Source: M3 sp045133615 (lineage in GTDB: Bacteria; Bacteroidota; Bacteroidia; Bacteroidales; Muribaculaceae). Taken from it: a stretch of 64,000 nucleotides of DNA. The notes under the pieces were generated by a model. That model did not search any database, was not told where the DNA came from, and saw only the letters and a list, made by a program, of their open reading frames with translations. Of this stretch, positions 8,198 to 17,894 are shown in pieces; position 1 is the stretch's first letter; each line of letters begins with the position of its first letter. The translations under genes were made by a program, and so were the position numbers. The stretch covers positions 16,333-80,332 of the forward strand of contig JBGUUQ010000148.1 of the NCBI GenBank assembly GCA_045133615.1. The letters are read 5' to 3'.

Positions 8198-11023
8198 TTA
8201 TTCAGCTGCTTCTGGGTCGAGAATCACTACATGGTAGTTGTTTTGATTCATGAGTTCGACCATGAAGTCTTTGATATCTTGCTCGGTGATAGAGTTGATA
8301 ACTGCAACCGATTCGGTAAGAGTGTCTACACCGTTGAGTTGGAATGTCTTGATTGCACGTACCCAAGCATCGTTCTTTTCAAGGCTTTCAATATAGTACT
8401 TAACCATAAATTCTTTCACCTTATTGAACTCTTCAGCCGTGATATTTTTGGTCATATCGTCAAACTCACCTCTAATCATGCCGAGCACCTTCTCTTTCAA
8501 TTCCGGTTTCATGGGGAATGATAACTGCATCACTACGTTATTTTCCGAGTTGGGTAACATTCTGCCTTGTGCCCCGATTGAATATACGGCACCCTCTTTT
8601 TCACGAACCGTGGCAATCAGACGAGCCGAAAGTATCTGTCCGGCCATAGATGCTACCATTCCATTCTTACAGGTGAAAGGCATATTACCGGTAGCAACAA
8701 TCGCCACCCAAGTCTGAGGTGTTTCCATCTTAGCGGTGAACGTATCCATCAAAGAACCCGGCTTGATACCAAGACCAATGAAATTCACTTCGTCAGTCTT
8801 ATTGGCTGCATCTCCGGGGATAGAAGCGATATACTGCTCTACAAGAACCTTGAGTTGAGCTTCATCCACGTTGCCCACGAAAGCAAACGTATAGTCTGCA
8901 GGATTGGCTAGCATATCTTTAGTAATGGAGAGTATCACTTCACGATCGGCTGCCTTGATGGTCTCTACATCGAGAGTTCGATTGCGAGGGTTGGTATATA
9001 GAGCCTCAAAGAGATTCTTTTGGAAGATATATTGAGGATCTACTTCTTGATTTTGGAGATAACCAATATACATATTCTGCATAGCTTCAAACTCATCGGC
9101 GGTAACATTTACGTTGTCGAACGCCTTGTAGATAAGCTCCATGAGAGTCTGAATATCCTTGGGGGTAGATTGTCCGTTGAGTGCACGCTCATAGTCGCCG
9201 AAAGCGAGTCTCAAATTAACCTGCTTACCGGCAAGATATTTGGTAAGATCGGTATTGGTGAAGTCACCAAGTCCGTATTGTTGAAGGACAACGGGCATGA
9301 AAATGAGTGATGCCGCATGTTCGTCTCCGACAACCGAAGTTCCACCCATGGCAACAGCCGAGAAGCGAATTTCGTCGTCCTTAAACGCAGTCTTCTTCAC
9401 CACTACTTTAGCTCCATTGGAGAGAATCCATTCGGTAGTACCGAACACGGGGTCGGTTGTTTCGCTCACAATAGTGCCGGGTGCGGGAAGTGCGGTGATA
9501 AGAGGTTCGGTCTTCACATTGTCGACATAAGGCTCAATATCTTCAGCTCCCACGGCTTCTACGACAGCCTGAAGGTCTTCTGAAGTGGGGAAATAGAAAT
9601 CATCCTTTTCGGGGAGCATTGCAAGAAGCACCATATTGGAGTCGGGAGATGCAACTTGCTTAATCATTTCATTGATAACTTCCACAGGTATCTGTTTTGC
9701 CACCATAGACATCACCTGATATTCATACTCAATACCGGGAATCGGCTCATTATCAATAAAATGACGCACATATTCACGTGTATAAGAACCATTTTCGCGA
9801 GTTGCACGATTTTTATATTGAGATTCAAGTTGCGAGAGATATTCACTACGAGCACGTTCATATTCAGTAGCAGTGAAACCGTGACGCTGTGCGCGGAGAG
9901 TCTCACGATAGACAGATTCGAGCACCGGACGAATATCATTACCTTTCGCTACACCAGTGAGAGTAAAAGCATCTTTAGTCTTGGCGATACCTAAATATTT
10001 AACGTAATAGGCGCCGGCAGCAGCAAATGGAGCATCAGGCTTAGATGAAATCTCGTCGAAACGGTCATCGAGCATCGACGACATCATGTCGGTGATATAG
10101 TCCATTGCCATATATCCCATCGTGTTTTTGAGCGAATCAGGGAATATATCCTGCTTGAAAAGCACCTCGATGACAGCATTGCTCTGCTCTTTGTCGCGAC
10201 CTACCGCATAGATAGGTTCCTTATTGTCGCTGACAGGATAGTAGATGCGTTCTTTCGGGTTGGCAGGCATTTCGATGTGAGAAAACATCTCCTTGATTTT
10301 GCCTTCGATACGATCAACATCGATGTCACCAACCACGATGATACCTTGCTGGTCGGGACGATACCAAGTCTCATAATAGTCGCGAAGAGCCTGATAGGGG
10401 AAATTGTCGACCACTTCCATCGTACCGATAGGCAGACGATAGCCATAGCGGTCGCCTTGAAATACGATGGGCAATAAATTTTCAAGAATACGCATCTCTC
10501 CTACCATCGAACGACGCCACTCCTGATGAATTACGCCACGTTCCTTATCGATTTCTTCCGGTTCGAGCAAAAGGTCGCAAGCCCAATCGTGGAGGATGAG
10601 CAAGCAACTGTCTTGCACGCTTTCGCGAGCCGTGGGAACATTGGAAATGTTGTAGACAGTCTCATCGATTGAAGTATAGGCATTGAGATTCTGTCCGAAT
10701 TTCACACCAACGGTTTCGAGCCACGACACCACTTGGTTGCCGGGGAAATTCTTGGTACCGTTGAAACACATGTGTTCGAGGAAGTGAGCGAGACCGCGCT
10801 GATTGTCCTCTTCAAGGATAGAGCCAACCTTCTGTGCGATGTAGAAATCGGCTTGGCCCTTTGGATACTCATTGTGACGGATGTAGTAGGTCAACCCATT
10901 GTCGAGTTTACCGATTCTTACGTCCTTATCCACCGGCAGCGGTGGCATTTGCTGCGCACCCGCCTGCATCGAAATCATTATTCCCGCTATCGCGAGGAAC
11001 AACAGTCGAAACGTTTTTTTCAT
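8198..11023 (-). CDS. M16 family zinc metallopeptidase, periplasmic
   Basis: Large two-lobed insulinase/pitrilysin-type peptidase of 941 residues. A signal peptide (1-23, ending AGAQ) sends it to the periplasm. The inverted zinc motif HxxEH is HFLEH (His80, Glu83, His84) in the N-terminal half. The C-terminal half is a second M16 lobe without a zinc motif, as usual in single-chain members, and contains the substrate-site RxxxY-like segment near residue 800 (ATVREKEGAVYSIG). It probably degrades peptides in the envelope. No -7 box could be confidently assigned upstream. Confidence 0.92.
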   Translation of the reverse strand: MKKTFRLLFLAIAGIMISMQAGAQQMPPLPVDKDVRIGKLDNGLTYYIRHNEYPKGQADFYIAQKVGSILEEDNQRGLAHFLEHMCFNGTKNFPGNQVVSWLETVGVKFGQNLNAYTSIDETVYNISNVPTARESVQDSCLLILHDWACDLLLEPEEIDKERGVIHQEWRRSMVGEMRILENLLPIVFQGDRYGYRLPIGTMEVVDNFPYQALRDYYETWYRPDQQGIIVVGDIDVDRIEGKIKEMFSHIEMPANPKERIYYPVSDNKEPIYAVGRDKEQSNAVIEVLFKQDIFPDSLKNTMGYMAMDYITDMMSSMLDDRFDEISSKPDAPFAAAGAYYVKYLGIAKTKDAFTLTGVAKGNDIRPVLESVYRETLRAQRHGFTATEYERARSEYLSQLESQYKNRATRENGSYTREYVRHFIDNEPIPGIEYEYQVMSMVAKQIPVEVINEMIKQVASPDSNMVLLAMLPEKDDFYFPTSEDLQAVVEAVGAEDIEPYVDNVKTEPLITALPAPGTIVSETTDPVFGTTEWILSNGAKVVVKKTAFKDDEIRFSAVAMGGTSVVGDEHAASLIFMPVVLQQYGLGDFTNTDLTKYLAGKQVNLRLAFGDYERALNGQSTPKDIQTLMELIYKAFDNVNVTADEFEAMQNMYIGYLQNQEVDPQYIFQKNLFEALYTNPRNRTLDVETIKAADREVILSITKDMLANPADYTFAFVGNVDEAQLKVLVEQYIASIPGDAANKTDEVNFIGLGIKPGSLMDTFTAKMETPQTWVAIVATGNMPFTCKNGMVASMAGQILSARLIATVREKEGAVYSIGAQGRMLPNSENNVVMQLSFPMKPELKEKVLGMIRGEFDDMTKNITAEEFNKVKEFMVKYYIESLEKNDAWVRAIKTFQLNGVDTLTESVAVINSITEQDIKDFMVELMNQNNYHVVILDPEAAE

Positions 11024-11224
11024 TATTGAAAATATTAATTAAATAAGTGTATTAATTCCAAAATATCTTGCGAACTTACAGAAATATCACGAGACTAACA
11101 CCATTATTGTGTTAAAAATATTTAACTCGAATTTACACACCCCTCTACCGAAGTGTAATCTTGGTCGGAGGTCAAACGATGAAACTGCATGTAAAATAAT
11201 CTAATTATCATATCAAACGCACTA

Positions 11225-11255
11225 CGAGGGACACCCAATGTCTGGGTGTCCCTCG
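11225..11255 (-). terminator. Terminator after the susCD-phosphoesterase operon
   Basis: A 13-bp perfect stem (CGAGGGACACCCA with its complement) surrounds a five-base loop just downstream of the phosphoesterase stop. The T-run after it is weak, so termination strength is uncertain. Confidence 0.65.
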
Positions 11256-11277
11256 CTATTGTTATGTCGCCGGTCGA

Positions 11278-12729
11278 CTATAAAACGGCTTCGGAAGTGA
11301 ATTGTTCTCCGAAACGATTAGTCGCCACAATGGTAATCTTACGGGTATTGTAAGAGGGACGCACACGAAACAGGTGGAGAGTGCCATAACCGGCAGCTTT
11401 GCCTTTCATCGTGATGAAGTCCTGATCTTCTGCTTGAAACTGCTCGAGTACGCCTACGCGTTCCACTCCATCTTCGTAATAGGACAATCGCCATGCAGGG
11501 TCATAGTCCCAAACGTTAACTACAAGATAGTCTTTTTGCGATTCAAACTCTCCGGGAGTATATATACGCATCTGATAGTCGGTCGAACGACCGGTGGCCT
11601 TATATTTCCACTTCAAATCGTCACCGTTGATGTCGACTATCATATAGCCATTGGGAGAACCATCGCGATTCACATCGCCTACCCACCATGCTCCGCAAGC
11701 AGCTCCAATATTGTGGTCATAGATATTAGGAGTGACAATACGGTTTTCAAAGAAATGAGTGTGTCCTGAAAAGATATGCGTGCGATAGTCGCGAAGGAGA
11801 CCAAAAAACTCGTCAGCATTAGTGGCATTACCGCTACCACCGTTTGATGTGTTAGCCGTAGGAGCATGAAGGTTTACCACGACAAGCGAGCCTGGAGCCA
11901 CATAACTTAAATCTTGACGAAGCCAATTAAGCTGGTCGACGGTAAATTGCTCATCGTACTGTTTATTACCCTCATAGTCAATCGATTTCATCACCACAAC
12001 ATGCGTATTACCGACATTAAACGAGTAGTCGGTCGGTCCAAAATACTTCGAATAAACCATCTCTCCGTAGTGTGATTTATCACTGCTACGACTAAGTGCG
12101 GCATATTGCTTGTCGAAATCATGGTTGCCGATTACGTGATACATCGTCAGAGCCATACCATCAATGGCATCGCACCACACAGGGAACAAATCCATTGCGT
12201 CCCACACGATGTCGCCCAGCGCTATTCCATAGACCATACGACCGGCAGCATTCAGAGAATCTACCGTGGCGCGAAGATCGGGAATGGTTTCCGAGACAAG
12301 ACGGTCGACATGCTTCTTTTTTTTCACCTGAGGGTCGGAAATCTCGATAAATGTCACCCCGGTTTTGGTTTCATCATCCTTTTCGACGGTAAAATCGCAT
12401 TTCTGCGACTTTTTCGAGTCGTCGATGGCTGCATAATAGCCTACGGGGAGCGAACGTTCCACAGCAGCATGGTAGCCGGAAGGAATGGAGATATAGACAA
12501 ATTTGCAGGTATCGCTATGCGACTTTATTCGGTATCGTCCTCGCTCGTCAGTTTGAGTAAACTGCTTGCCATTGGTCACTACAACTCCCGCAATCGGGTT
12601 GTGCTCAGTGTCGGTAACAACACCTTTCACATCGACATATCGTCCGGCGGCTTCGGCGGTAAATACCATTGCAGATACCATTGCCGCCGAAAAGATTGAT
12701 TTAATAGTTGTTTTCATTTTTAATTTCAT
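11278..12729 (-). CDS. Exported calcineurin-like phosphoesterase
   Basis: The 483-residue protein has a signal peptide, then a carboxypeptidase-regulatory-like beta domain (about 33-115). A metallophosphatase core follows with GDIVWDAM, GNHDFD and GHTHFFEN metal-ligand motifs, and a C-terminal beta domain closes the chain. This is the three-part MetallophosN/Metallophos/MetallophosC layout of Bacteroidetes enzymes. The first metal motif reads SDPQ where many family members have DxH, which is common in this subgroup. It follows susD by 13 bp, so it likely acts on the phosphorylated ligand handled by the SusCD pair. The substrate cannot be read from sequence. A second ATG 12 bp inside is equally possible. 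Confidence 0.87.
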   Translation of the reverse strand: MKLKMKTTIKSIFSAAMVSAMVFTAEAAGRYVDVKGVVTDTEHNPIAGVVVTNGKQFTQTDERGRYRIKSHSDTCKFVYISIPSGYHAAVERSLPVGYYAAIDDSKKSQKCDFTVEKDDETKTGVTFIEISDPQVKKKKHVDRLVSETIPDLRATVDSLNAAGRMVYGIALGDIVWDAMDLFPVWCDAIDGMALTMYHVIGNHDFDKQYAALSRSSDKSHYGEMVYSKYFGPTDYSFNVGNTHVVVMKSIDYEGNKQYDEQFTVDQLNWLRQDLSYVAPGSLVVVNLHAPTANTSNGGSGNATNADEFFGLLRDYRTHIFSGHTHFFENRIVTPNIYDHNIGAACGAWWVGDVNRDGSPNGYMIVDINGDDLKWKYKATGRSTDYQMRIYTPGEFESQKDYLVVNVWDYDPAWRLSYYEDGVERVGVLEQFQAEDQDFITMKGKAAGYGTLHLFRVRPSYNTRKITIVATNRFGEQFTSEAVL

Positions 12730-12742
12730 TTATCGTGATTTA

Positions 12743-14323
12743 TTAATCATTGTTTGCAATTGCTTGTCGGCTCCACCATACCGGTAGTTTCATATCATTT
12801 TCACCCCCCATCCGCTCAAGTGCAATACGGACATTCTCGCTGTTGGTAGCCAGTGTGTTGGCACAATAAGCAAAGCGAGTAGGAAATGTGAAGTCATTAT
12901 AAACGGTTCCCGCTCCAATAGTCAGTTCGGGATAACCGGTACGGCGAATTTCATGATAAGCCTCCATCCCTATCCAGAACAATGCGAGAAATTTTTGCTC
13001 TGCAATGAGTCTGAGTTTATTTGATGATTTTTCCCACGAAGCAAGGTCGGAGGCAAGAAATGTGGATATATCATCAGAGGAAACAGTTACCGGAGTCATA
13101 CTATATTGTCCCAATTCGCTCCATTTTTCAATCGATGCGGTCACGGCCTGTTCATAGTACTCCTTCGCTTTGCTTACTCCTCCGCCGATTAAGCCTTTAT
13201 ATGCCGCTTCGGCAAGAATAAACTGCACTTCGGCATAATCCATGAACGTGTTTGGAGCTTCAGGGCGGCAGAACACTGCATGATTGAGATAGGAGGCACC
13301 ACGGTCCACCTCATTTTGCTCTTCGCGCGTACATCCGCTGATCGTACCTATCCATATCTGTTCGGGATTGTTGACCGTATTCGGATTTTTTCTACCGTAA
13401 ATGGGTAGGCGCGGGTCTTCATACACCTGCTCGGAGCCGGAAGTGATAACGGTCATATCAATCAATTGGCGTGTCAGTTTGCGACCGCTCGAAGTAAAAG
13501 AGTTTTCAAGTGTGGTGGCAAAATAATTTTGATATGGATCTATGCCGGTAAATGCAACAGTTGCGTTGTCGGCATTTGAGGTGAATATCGGATATTTATC
13601 CGGATTATTCAATATTTCGGTCATTTTTGCTCCGACATTCATCTCCAAACGACCACTTACACGGCAAAGCAAACGAAGATAGAGCGAATTGTTGAACTTT
13701 TGCCATTTTTCCATATTTCCGCCATACATCCCATCCATTTCGTCTTTCATAAAATCCGGAGACAAGGCATATATGTCATTGGCCTCTTCCAATTCGGCAA
13801 ACATCTGCTCATAGACCTCCTTCTGAGAGTCAAACCGCGGTTTTGTAGTCCCCACTTTTCGAGCCTGAAACGCTTCCGAATAAGGGATGTCGCCAAACAT
13901 GTCGGTGAGATTATACATGTTCAAAACCTTAATGGTTGTGGCTACGGCCTGCGCCGCCATGTCGCCCGATTCGGATGCCAAATCATGCATATGCACAGCG
14001 TTATTGGCGAAATTTGCATATTTGCTCCATACGTTGCTCCAATCCCCGTCGGCAATCTTATATCGGTGTTCCTCGCGAGTGACACCTCCGGTAAATGCAG
14101 TGAATTGCACCAATTCATTGTTCCAATACCATGTATATTGTTGCCAAGCATTAGCACCATTATAAAGCAACGGTTCAAACATACCATATGCATTGACGGT
14201 TCCTACCTCCATATTATTCGGGTCGGTGTTGATTTCTTCAAAATCGTGAGTACAGGCAGTCATCACAACTACCGAGGCAAAAGCACATAGAATATTGTTT
14301 ATATTACAGTTCATATTTTGCAT
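12743..14323 (-). CDS. SusD/RagB-like outer-membrane lipoprotein
   Basis: Surface lipoprotein that caps a SusC channel and captures ligand. The protein is 526 residues with a lipobox (VMTAC, Cys about 24) followed by THDFEEINTDPN. The TDPN segment is typical of the SusD-like_2 branch, many members of which take up non-glycan ligands. The body is rich in Trp/Tyr and helical TPR-like segments. It lies 3 bp after susC and 13 bp before the phosphoesterase, forming one operon. Ligand unknown. Confidence 0.9.
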   Translation of the reverse strand: MQNMNCNINNILCAFASVVVMTACTHDFEEINTDPNNMEVGTVNAYGMFEPLLYNGANAWQQYTWYWNNELVQFTAFTGGVTREEHRYKIADGDWSNVWSKYANFANNAVHMHDLASESGDMAAQAVATTIKVLNMYNLTDMFGDIPYSEAFQARKVGTTKPRFDSQKEVYEQMFAELEEANDIYALSPDFMKDEMDGMYGGNMEKWQKFNNSLYLRLLCRVSGRLEMNVGAKMTEILNNPDKYPIFTSNADNATVAFTGIDPYQNYFATTLENSFTSSGRKLTRQLIDMTVITSGSEQVYEDPRLPIYGRKNPNTVNNPEQIWIGTISGCTREEQNEVDRGASYLNHAVFCRPEAPNTFMDYAEVQFILAEAAYKGLIGGGVSKAKEYYEQAVTASIEKWSELGQYSMTPVTVSSDDISTFLASDLASWEKSSNKLRLIAEQKFLALFWIGMEAYHEIRRTGYPELTIGAGTVYNDFTFPTRFAYCANTLATNSENVRIALERMGGENDMKLPVWWSRQAIANND

Positions 14324-14326
14324 CGT

Positions 14327-17300
14327 TTAAAATTGAAGTTTTACATTGAATCCATAGGTACGAGTCATCGGGAAAGTCATCGTTTCAATACCCTTGTGAA
14401 TGTCAGTACCGTTGAGCACGCCAGTTTCAGGGTCATACTGCGGGAAATTGGTAATACAGAACACGTTGGTGGCGTATGCTCCCACGCTGGCATATTTCAG
14501 CACCTTGGTCTTTGCAAGAATACTCTGCGGGAAGGCATAGTCAACTCGCAATTCCTTGAGTTTGAGAAACGAGGTGTCGAATGTATTTTCTTCCACATTG
14601 TCTCTCGACCATACGTAAGCGTTATAATAAGTCTGAATATTGCTTGTGACAGTTTCATTTTTCTGATAAGAGATTGTTCCATCTGCATTTTTAATGGCGT
14701 TCACGCCTGTCACTACAAGGCCGTCATAGCGTCCTTCAAGCGAATTGGTCAACTTTCCTTGGTATCCCAAACAGAAGTTTGTAACAGAGTAACAGTTGCC
14801 TCCATATTGGGCAGAGAACGTAGCTCCAAGAGTCACGTTTTTGTATCGGAATGTAGTGGTCAGACCACCGGTCCAATCCGGATTTACTTTTCCAATCTCT
14901 CTATCAGGCTGGGTATCAAGCACAGGATAGCCGGTGCTCGCATCAATCAGTTTCATTCCTGAACAATCTACTTTGTTGCCGTTTTCATCTAAATAATAAG
15001 AGCTTTCGGGTGCTCGCTGATAACCTTTACCGTATATAACGTTCATCTCCTTCCCCACATAGGAATATACAAACACACGGCTTCCGATGGTGGTACCCAT
15101 AGAGGTCTGCAACGGCTCACTCGAATCCCATCCGTCTTGCAGGCTGACAAGCTTATTCCAGTTTTTAGCCCAATTTATGTCCACTGTCCATTGAAAATCA
15201 CGTGTCTGCACGGGTACGAAATGTGCAGAGATTTCAATACCGCGATTTCTGATTTCACCGGCATTAATCTTCAATCCCGTCGCTCCGCAAGTGGGATCGG
15301 TCTTGGCTGATACAATCTGGTTGGTGGTCGAAGAGTTGTAGAATGCAATATCAAAGCCCAAACGGTTCATGAAAAAGCGGGTTTCCAATCCGGCTTCCCA
15401 GCTTTCCACATTTTCCGGCTCGATATAGTAGTCGGTAAGAGTACCGGGCAATGTATAACCACCGGAATACGACGTGTTGCTATAAGTTCCGTTAAGCGAA
15501 TAAGGACTCGTATCATTGCCCACGTTAGCCCATGAAAGACGCATCTTCAACATGTCGATCCATGAAACTTTGTCGTGCAAATGCAAAGCATTGTCGAGCA
15601 ATACACTCGCACTGACCGACGGATAGAAATATGACCAATTGGACGGCGCAAGAGTACTCGACCAATCATTTCGTCCTGTAAGGTCGAGAAAATAAGTATC
15701 ATCCCACGAAGCCGATACAAATCCATACAGACTGTTGACAGTCTTTTCTGTACGACGATTGTAGGGCTTGGGAATTGCTGTCGATGGAGAATTGTTTACG
15801 TTGTAAACGCCCTCCACATTCAACTCATCAAGATAAATGTATTGATTGGAATTATTATAGTGCATATTGTTGCCTCCGAATGCCACTGTATAATTAAATC
15901 GACGGTCAAAAAGCTCGTTGTTGATATATCGCAGTAAGAAATCGCAATTGGTCTCCAATCTGCGCAAAGTCTGCTCACGATACATCCCTTTTGAATAACC
16001 GGCAACGTAGTATGGCTTCTGCTGCGTACGGAACTCATCATTTAGGTCGAGTCCGGCTCTTACATCGAGAGTCAACCCTTTCATAAGTGTAGCAGTCAAA
16101 GCAATGTTGCCAAACACACGATTCTTGTCGAGTGTGTTTGTTTCTTCATAAAGCGTACGGTATGGATTGTAGGAACTTCCGGAAGGAAATACAAGCGATT
16201 CTCCGTTTGTGCCGTTTCCATTATAATTTGTGGCATTGTAGCGACCGTTAAAATATTCGTTTTTCCAGTCATTGATACTATTGGAGTTATATCCCCATGC
16301 AAGAATATACATTACACCGGTCTCGTCGTAGCCACTTGCAGGAAGATTGTCGCTCTCTTTGTGGAAATAGTTGACTTTGGCATTAAGTTTAAGCCATCTG
16401 TTCATTTCGGTATTGAACGACAATGACACCGATTGCTTTTTATAACCTGTATTCGGTAAAATCCAATCATTTCGGGTGTCGGTGACCGATAATCTCGTGT
16501 TGGTGCCTTTCCCATTACTACCATCGATAGTGACAGTATTGTTATATGTCACACCGGTCTCGAATATGCCTGTGTACCAATCATCCTGATAAACCCATGG
16601 AGTTTTCGTATAAGTTCCCGTTTCCCAATTTTTTGAATTATACTGGTAACGAAGCTCGTTGGCATCGAATTTTTCACCAAACGCATAACGTGAGATATTT
16701 CGGGTGGTTGCCACTCCGTCGGGAGCTTCGTCGGCAGTTAGCGTCCAGAAGCAATAGGGATTGCGACCCATATCGGATCCTGAACCATATTCAGTCTGGA
16801 AATCAGGAAAATATCCGGCACGTTCAAATGTGACAGAAGAGTTGATTGTAACCCCTACCCCTTTGTCTTTACGCCCCGACTTAGTAGTGATGATGATAGC
16901 TCCGTTGGCGGCACGAGAACCATACAATGCTGTTGCCGACGGACCTTTCAACACAGTCACCGACTCCACATCTTCGGGATTGATATCGCTCGCATCATTA
17001 CCGAAATCGATGGGGCCGTTCTGATTGGAATAATTGCTTCCACTACCTATTGCGGTAGTGCCGGACGAGATAGGAATTCCATCAACAACAAACAATGCCT
17101 CATTGGCACTGTAATTGAGCGATTGGTCGCCACGCAAAGTAACACGCATTGATGACATTGGTCCGGTACTTGCTTGGTCGAGTGTCAAACCCGCCACTTT
17201 TCCCGACATACAGTTAAGCCAGTTGCCTGAGACCGTCTGATTGAGAGACTCGCTACCTACTTTCGACACTGCATATCCGAGCGATTTATGCTCACGGGTA

Positions 17301-17650
17301 AGACCGAGAGCCGTGACGACTACTTCGTCAAGTTCTTTGGTCCCTGATTTAAAAAACACATCGATAGTTGAACGTCCACCCACTTCAATCTCCTGTTTTA
17401 TACATCCAACGGCTTGAAACATCAGTGTCGGATTCTCCCCCGATACTTTGATTGCATAATTTCCATCAATGTCAGAACTTACTCCGACAGAGGTCCCTTT
17501 CAGTAGAATCGTGGCTCCAATCATAGGAGTAATACCATCCGGTTCGTAAACCGTACCCGACACCATCGTTTGCGCCCGTGCCGGCAATGGGACAGCGGAC
17601 AAAAACAGGCCGACCAACACTAAAACTTTCTTTTTCACACTAATTTTCAT
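14327..17650 (-). CDS. SusC/RagA TonB-dependent outer-membrane transporter
   Basis: The 1107-residue protein has a signal peptide (1-26, ending ARAQ), a CarboxypepD_reg-like domain (VSGTVYEPDGITPMIGA, about 30-105), the SusC signature and TonB-box region DEVVVTALGLTREHKSLGY, a plug domain and a C-terminal 22-strand barrel ending in aromatic LQF. It imports a bulky ligand in partnership with the SusD-like lipoprotein, energised by TonB-ExbBD such as the set encoded at 23.4-26.6 kb. No ECF sigma/anti-sigma pair or hybrid sensor is adjacent, so regulation is not visible beyond a promoter-like box upstream. Confidence 0.95.
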   Translation of the reverse strand: MKISVKKKVLVLVGLFLSAVPLPARAQTMVSGTVYEPDGITPMIGATILLKGTSVGVSSDIDGNYAIKVSGENPTLMFQAVGCIKQEIEVGGRSTIDVFFKSGTKELDEVVVTALGLTREHKSLGYAVSKVGSESLNQTVSGNWLNCMSGKVAGLTLDQASTGPMSSMRVTLRGDQSLNYSANEALFVVDGIPISSGTTAIGSGSNYSNQNGPIDFGNDASDINPEDVESVTVLKGPSATALYGSRAANGAIIITTKSGRKDKGVGVTINSSVTFERAGYFPDFQTEYGSGSDMGRNPYCFWTLTADEAPDGVATTRNISRYAFGEKFDANELRYQYNSKNWETGTYTKTPWVYQDDWYTGIFETGVTYNNTVTIDGSNGKGTNTRLSVTDTRNDWILPNTGYKKQSVSLSFNTEMNRWLKLNAKVNYFHKESDNLPASGYDETGVMYILAWGYNSNSINDWKNEYFNGRYNATNYNGNGTNGESLVFPSGSSYNPYRTLYEETNTLDKNRVFGNIALTATLMKGLTLDVRAGLDLNDEFRTQQKPYYVAGYSKGMYREQTLRRLETNCDFLLRYINNELFDRRFNYTVAFGGNNMHYNNSNQYIYLDELNVEGVYNVNNSPSTAIPKPYNRRTEKTVNSLYGFVSASWDDTYFLDLTGRNDWSSTLAPSNWSYFYPSVSASVLLDNALHLHDKVSWIDMLKMRLSWANVGNDTSPYSLNGTYSNTSYSGGYTLPGTLTDYYIEPENVESWEAGLETRFFMNRLGFDIAFYNSSTTNQIVSAKTDPTCGATGLKINAGEIRNRGIEISAHFVPVQTRDFQWTVDINWAKNWNKLVSLQDGWDSSEPLQTSMGTTIGSRVFVYSYVGKEMNVIYGKGYQRAPESSYYLDENGNKVDCSGMKLIDASTGYPVLDTQPDREIGKVNPDWTGGLTTTFRYKNVTLGATFSAQYGGNCYSVTNFCLGYQGKLTNSLEGRYDGLVVTGVNAIKNADGTISYQKNETVTSNIQTYYNAYVWSRDNVEENTFDTSFLKLKELRVDYAFPQSILAKTKVLKYASVGAYATNVFCITNFPQYDPETGVLNGTDIHKGIETMTFPMTRTYGFNVKLQF

Positions 17651-17700
17651 ACATTACTTAATTTGGATTATTACATAGATATTGTACAGAATTTCATGCG

Positions 17701-17708
17701 CAAAGTTA
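17701..17708 (-). promoter_or_regulatory. -7 promoter box for susC operon
   Basis: Minus-strand TAACTTTG matches TAnnTTTG 51 bp before the susC ATG. A clear TTTG at -33 is lacking. Confidence 0.5.
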
Positions 17709-17838
17709 TTGGTTAAGATTTGCTAATGTATGTCATTTTTGTTAAAGCTTAACAGAGAGAAAAATCGTTACCAAAACGTCATCCCGACATCTCAAAATCT
17801 TAATTTTTTCGTTACAAATCGGCTTGTAATGCCAAAAG

Positions 17839-17870
17839 TTTGCCAGCATCGACCATTATTGCTAATTTTG
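17839..17870 (+). promoter_or_regulatory. Promoter of the ABC-F gene (-33 and -7)
   Basis: TTTG at 17839-17842 and TAATTTTG at 17863-17870 are separated by 20 bp, the standard Bacteroidales arrangement. Its position decides the start codon of the downstream gene. Confidence 0.7.
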
Positions 17871-17894
17871 CACTGCAATTCGAGAATCGACGAA

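Noticed and set aside
17730..17894. 55-residue N-terminal extension of the ABC-F protein
   Set aside because: It spans the promoter and does not resemble an ABC-F N-terminus, which starts at the MASYLQVENL segment.
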